A stretch of DNA of 64,000 bases from Ignelater luminosus. Lineage: Eukaryota; Arthropoda; Insecta; Coleoptera; Elateridae. Below are positions 62,201-64,000 of the stretch, in pieces; the first letter of the stretch is position 1; each line of letters begins with the position of its first letter. The notes beneath the pieces were generated by a model. That model saw only the letters and a list, made by a program, of their open reading frames with translations, was not told where the DNA came from and did no database searches. Where the stretch lies: positions 685,121 through 749,120 of the forward strand of contig VTPC01005723.1 of NCBI GenBank assembly GCA_011009095.1, read 5' to 3'. The translations under genes and the position numbers were made by a program.

Positions 62201-64000
62201 ATCCCAATGCGCCAATCCCACTCCTCTGATAATAAACGCCACTGTTCCCGTTACATCAACATATAACAGATTTTTGTTTAACAAGTGAAAACTAAAACAA
62301 AAGCGAGGTGCAACACAATAACCTCGTTAAAACAAAAGTTCTGTTTACCTATTTGCATTATCGCATGATGCTGCTCGTTCATTCATTTCTTAATAATGTA
62401 CATGCACGAATTTAGCGATGATAAAAGTTAAGAAAAGCAAAACTTCGTTAAGTCATACATATTATATGAAAGTAGCAAGACTCATTATTTGAAAGAAACA
62501 TTAACAATATTATAAGGGAATTACCTACCTTAAAACACATCCACAAAGTAAAAGCAAACTCATTAAAAATTAATAAAATTGAAAGAAATAGGTTATGAAT
62601 TACTTACAAACAACTGTTCAGAAATAACAATAATAAAAGCGAAGATCATTAAAGTAACAAAAACAAAACATAAAATTAATGCCTTTTTAATTATAGCAAA
62701 CATAACATTTTCATGTACTGTTTATTATCGAGATAAATTCGTCATAATAATAATAATAATAATAAATAGATTCGTTCCTTCCTTTACTAACATTAAATAC
62801 CTTTCGAATGTTTAGTAAACAAATCTTTACATTCTAGTACTTATCAGTTATCTGAACACATGTATTGAGTAATATTCTTGGAATATTTTCAAGTGATAAA
62901 CTGGTAAACTCTAGCATTCTATTACTCATGGATTATACCCATTAAAGTAATAACCAGGGCGACTCACAACTATCAAACAAGGGGTTAGCAAACTCAATTT
63001 CTAATTAGGCTAAACAGAATAGAATCAGCTATAATCCAATACTTTACAAATTAACGGAATTTGTTTCCGAATATCATTAATTTTATAAATAGCAACAAAG
63101 GTTATTTTTAACATTTTTTAAATTATATTTTCATATTGGTTTGCACTAAAAATTATTGTCCAAAGAAAATAATCCATCACTTCTTTATTTATAAGAAAGC
63201 GTTTAATCAATAACTCTACCATACCTCCTTGTATGATGTGCCATAATATACATTACGGGCCAAAAGTTGAAGGTTATCTAACAACATTTGGACTTCTCTT
63301 CTGAATTCTTTTGTTTCTTTACTATTGGATCTTGGTTCAATTTGTAATCATATCTTAGTTTTGCAAAAAAAAATAGTTTAACGGAGATAAATAATTACTT
63401 ACTGATACTGAATCTACCCTTATATTCTTCAACTGGTTCAAAAGTGGTACTACAACTTGCTAGTAGCATAACCACACGGATTCTTCTGAAGTATCGTATG
63501 AGATTTGAGAGCTCAAAAATTTGAATTTAGTATGGTCTTTTAAAACAACTCTAGATCTGGTCTTCAAGCGCATTCTGGCAACAGTGAAGATAAAGACAAT
63601 ATTTTTCATCAATCATTTATCGAAATTATTCTAGCGAACTTGAATACCTAATCTCAGTTTTCAAGTTTCATGATACCACAATTAAAAGAATTAAAAGAAA
63701 ATATAACTTAGTTTACTTTCGAATCGAGGTCGATCCATGTTCACACAATGAGCAAAAACGATGTGTATTTCCTGGAAATATGTAACAGAATGCTAGCATT
63801 AAACTTATGAGGAAGCTCTGGAGGGGCCCACCCAACCAGCACATCCAAAAAATTACTAGAAAATTTCAATAGAACTCTATTTCTTAAACAAGATAATTTT
63901 TTCCGGAGAGCCCAATAATGTTTCTTATGAGAGGGTTCACTTAACCTTAGTTACGCCACTGTTCACTTTAGCAAGCAACTGTTAAGTTGACGGTTGGTAT
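59227..64000. other. Non-coding region to the window end
   Basis: AT-rich DNA with no supported gene. An (AAT)n microsatellite lies at 62746-62766. Open frames such as 59278-59556 have no domain. A CG-richer patch at 61990-62080 holds CGCGGCGGACG and GACGCCGC but no gene signal. Confidence 0.4.

Overview
The window is AT-rich animal DNA, most likely from an insect. The only firmly identified host gene is CtBP, whose protein reads almost residue for residue like insect CtBP. It is split into exons with GT/AG borders. Around it lie mariner, hAT, PIF/Harbinger, pogo-like and non-LTR elements of the kinds common in arthropods. TAACC-type repeats also occur (58 kb). I cannot name the insect order with confidence.

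Layout. 0-7 kb is a transposon graveyard: a broken reverse transcriptase, a 485-bp TA-flanked MITE, a full mariner of the irritans type with an open transposase, and a PIF/Harbinger-type element inside another repeat. 8.0-9.7 kb holds an intronless gene for a sugar-transporter-like membrane protein on the + strand. 9.8-15 kb is non-coding. 15.07-18.59 kb is one hAT element with a perfect 8-bp target duplication. It has AGTACT arrays at both ends, two smaller MITEs nested inside and only the C-terminal part of its transposase. 20-22.5 kb has small foldback elements and a second full-length mariner with a one-base frameshift.

26.2-39.6 kb is the CtBP coding region on the - strand. Exon 1 is 39621-38520, exon 2 is 34903-34737 and exon 3 is 26273-26208. 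They join in phase to a 444-residue protein. The two introns (3.6 and 8.5 kb) carry a dead third mariner, several foldback elements and a long purine/pyrimidine-skewed tract. 39.8-64 kb, upstream of CtBP, holds no gene I can identify. It contains two long-TIR MITEs, a decayed Jockey-like reverse transcriptase, a possible TATA/initiator promoter near 55.5 kb, a foldback element with an eight-copy 12-bp minisatellite in its core, and a diverged 173-bp tandem duplication.

The genes do not form a pathway. CtBP is a nuclear co-repressor and the transporter-like gene is an independent unit. The main content beyond CtBP is a stratified record of transposition, with target duplications, nested insertions and one paralogous empty site readable directly from the sequence. 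I saw no clear new defence, signalling or biosynthetic system.
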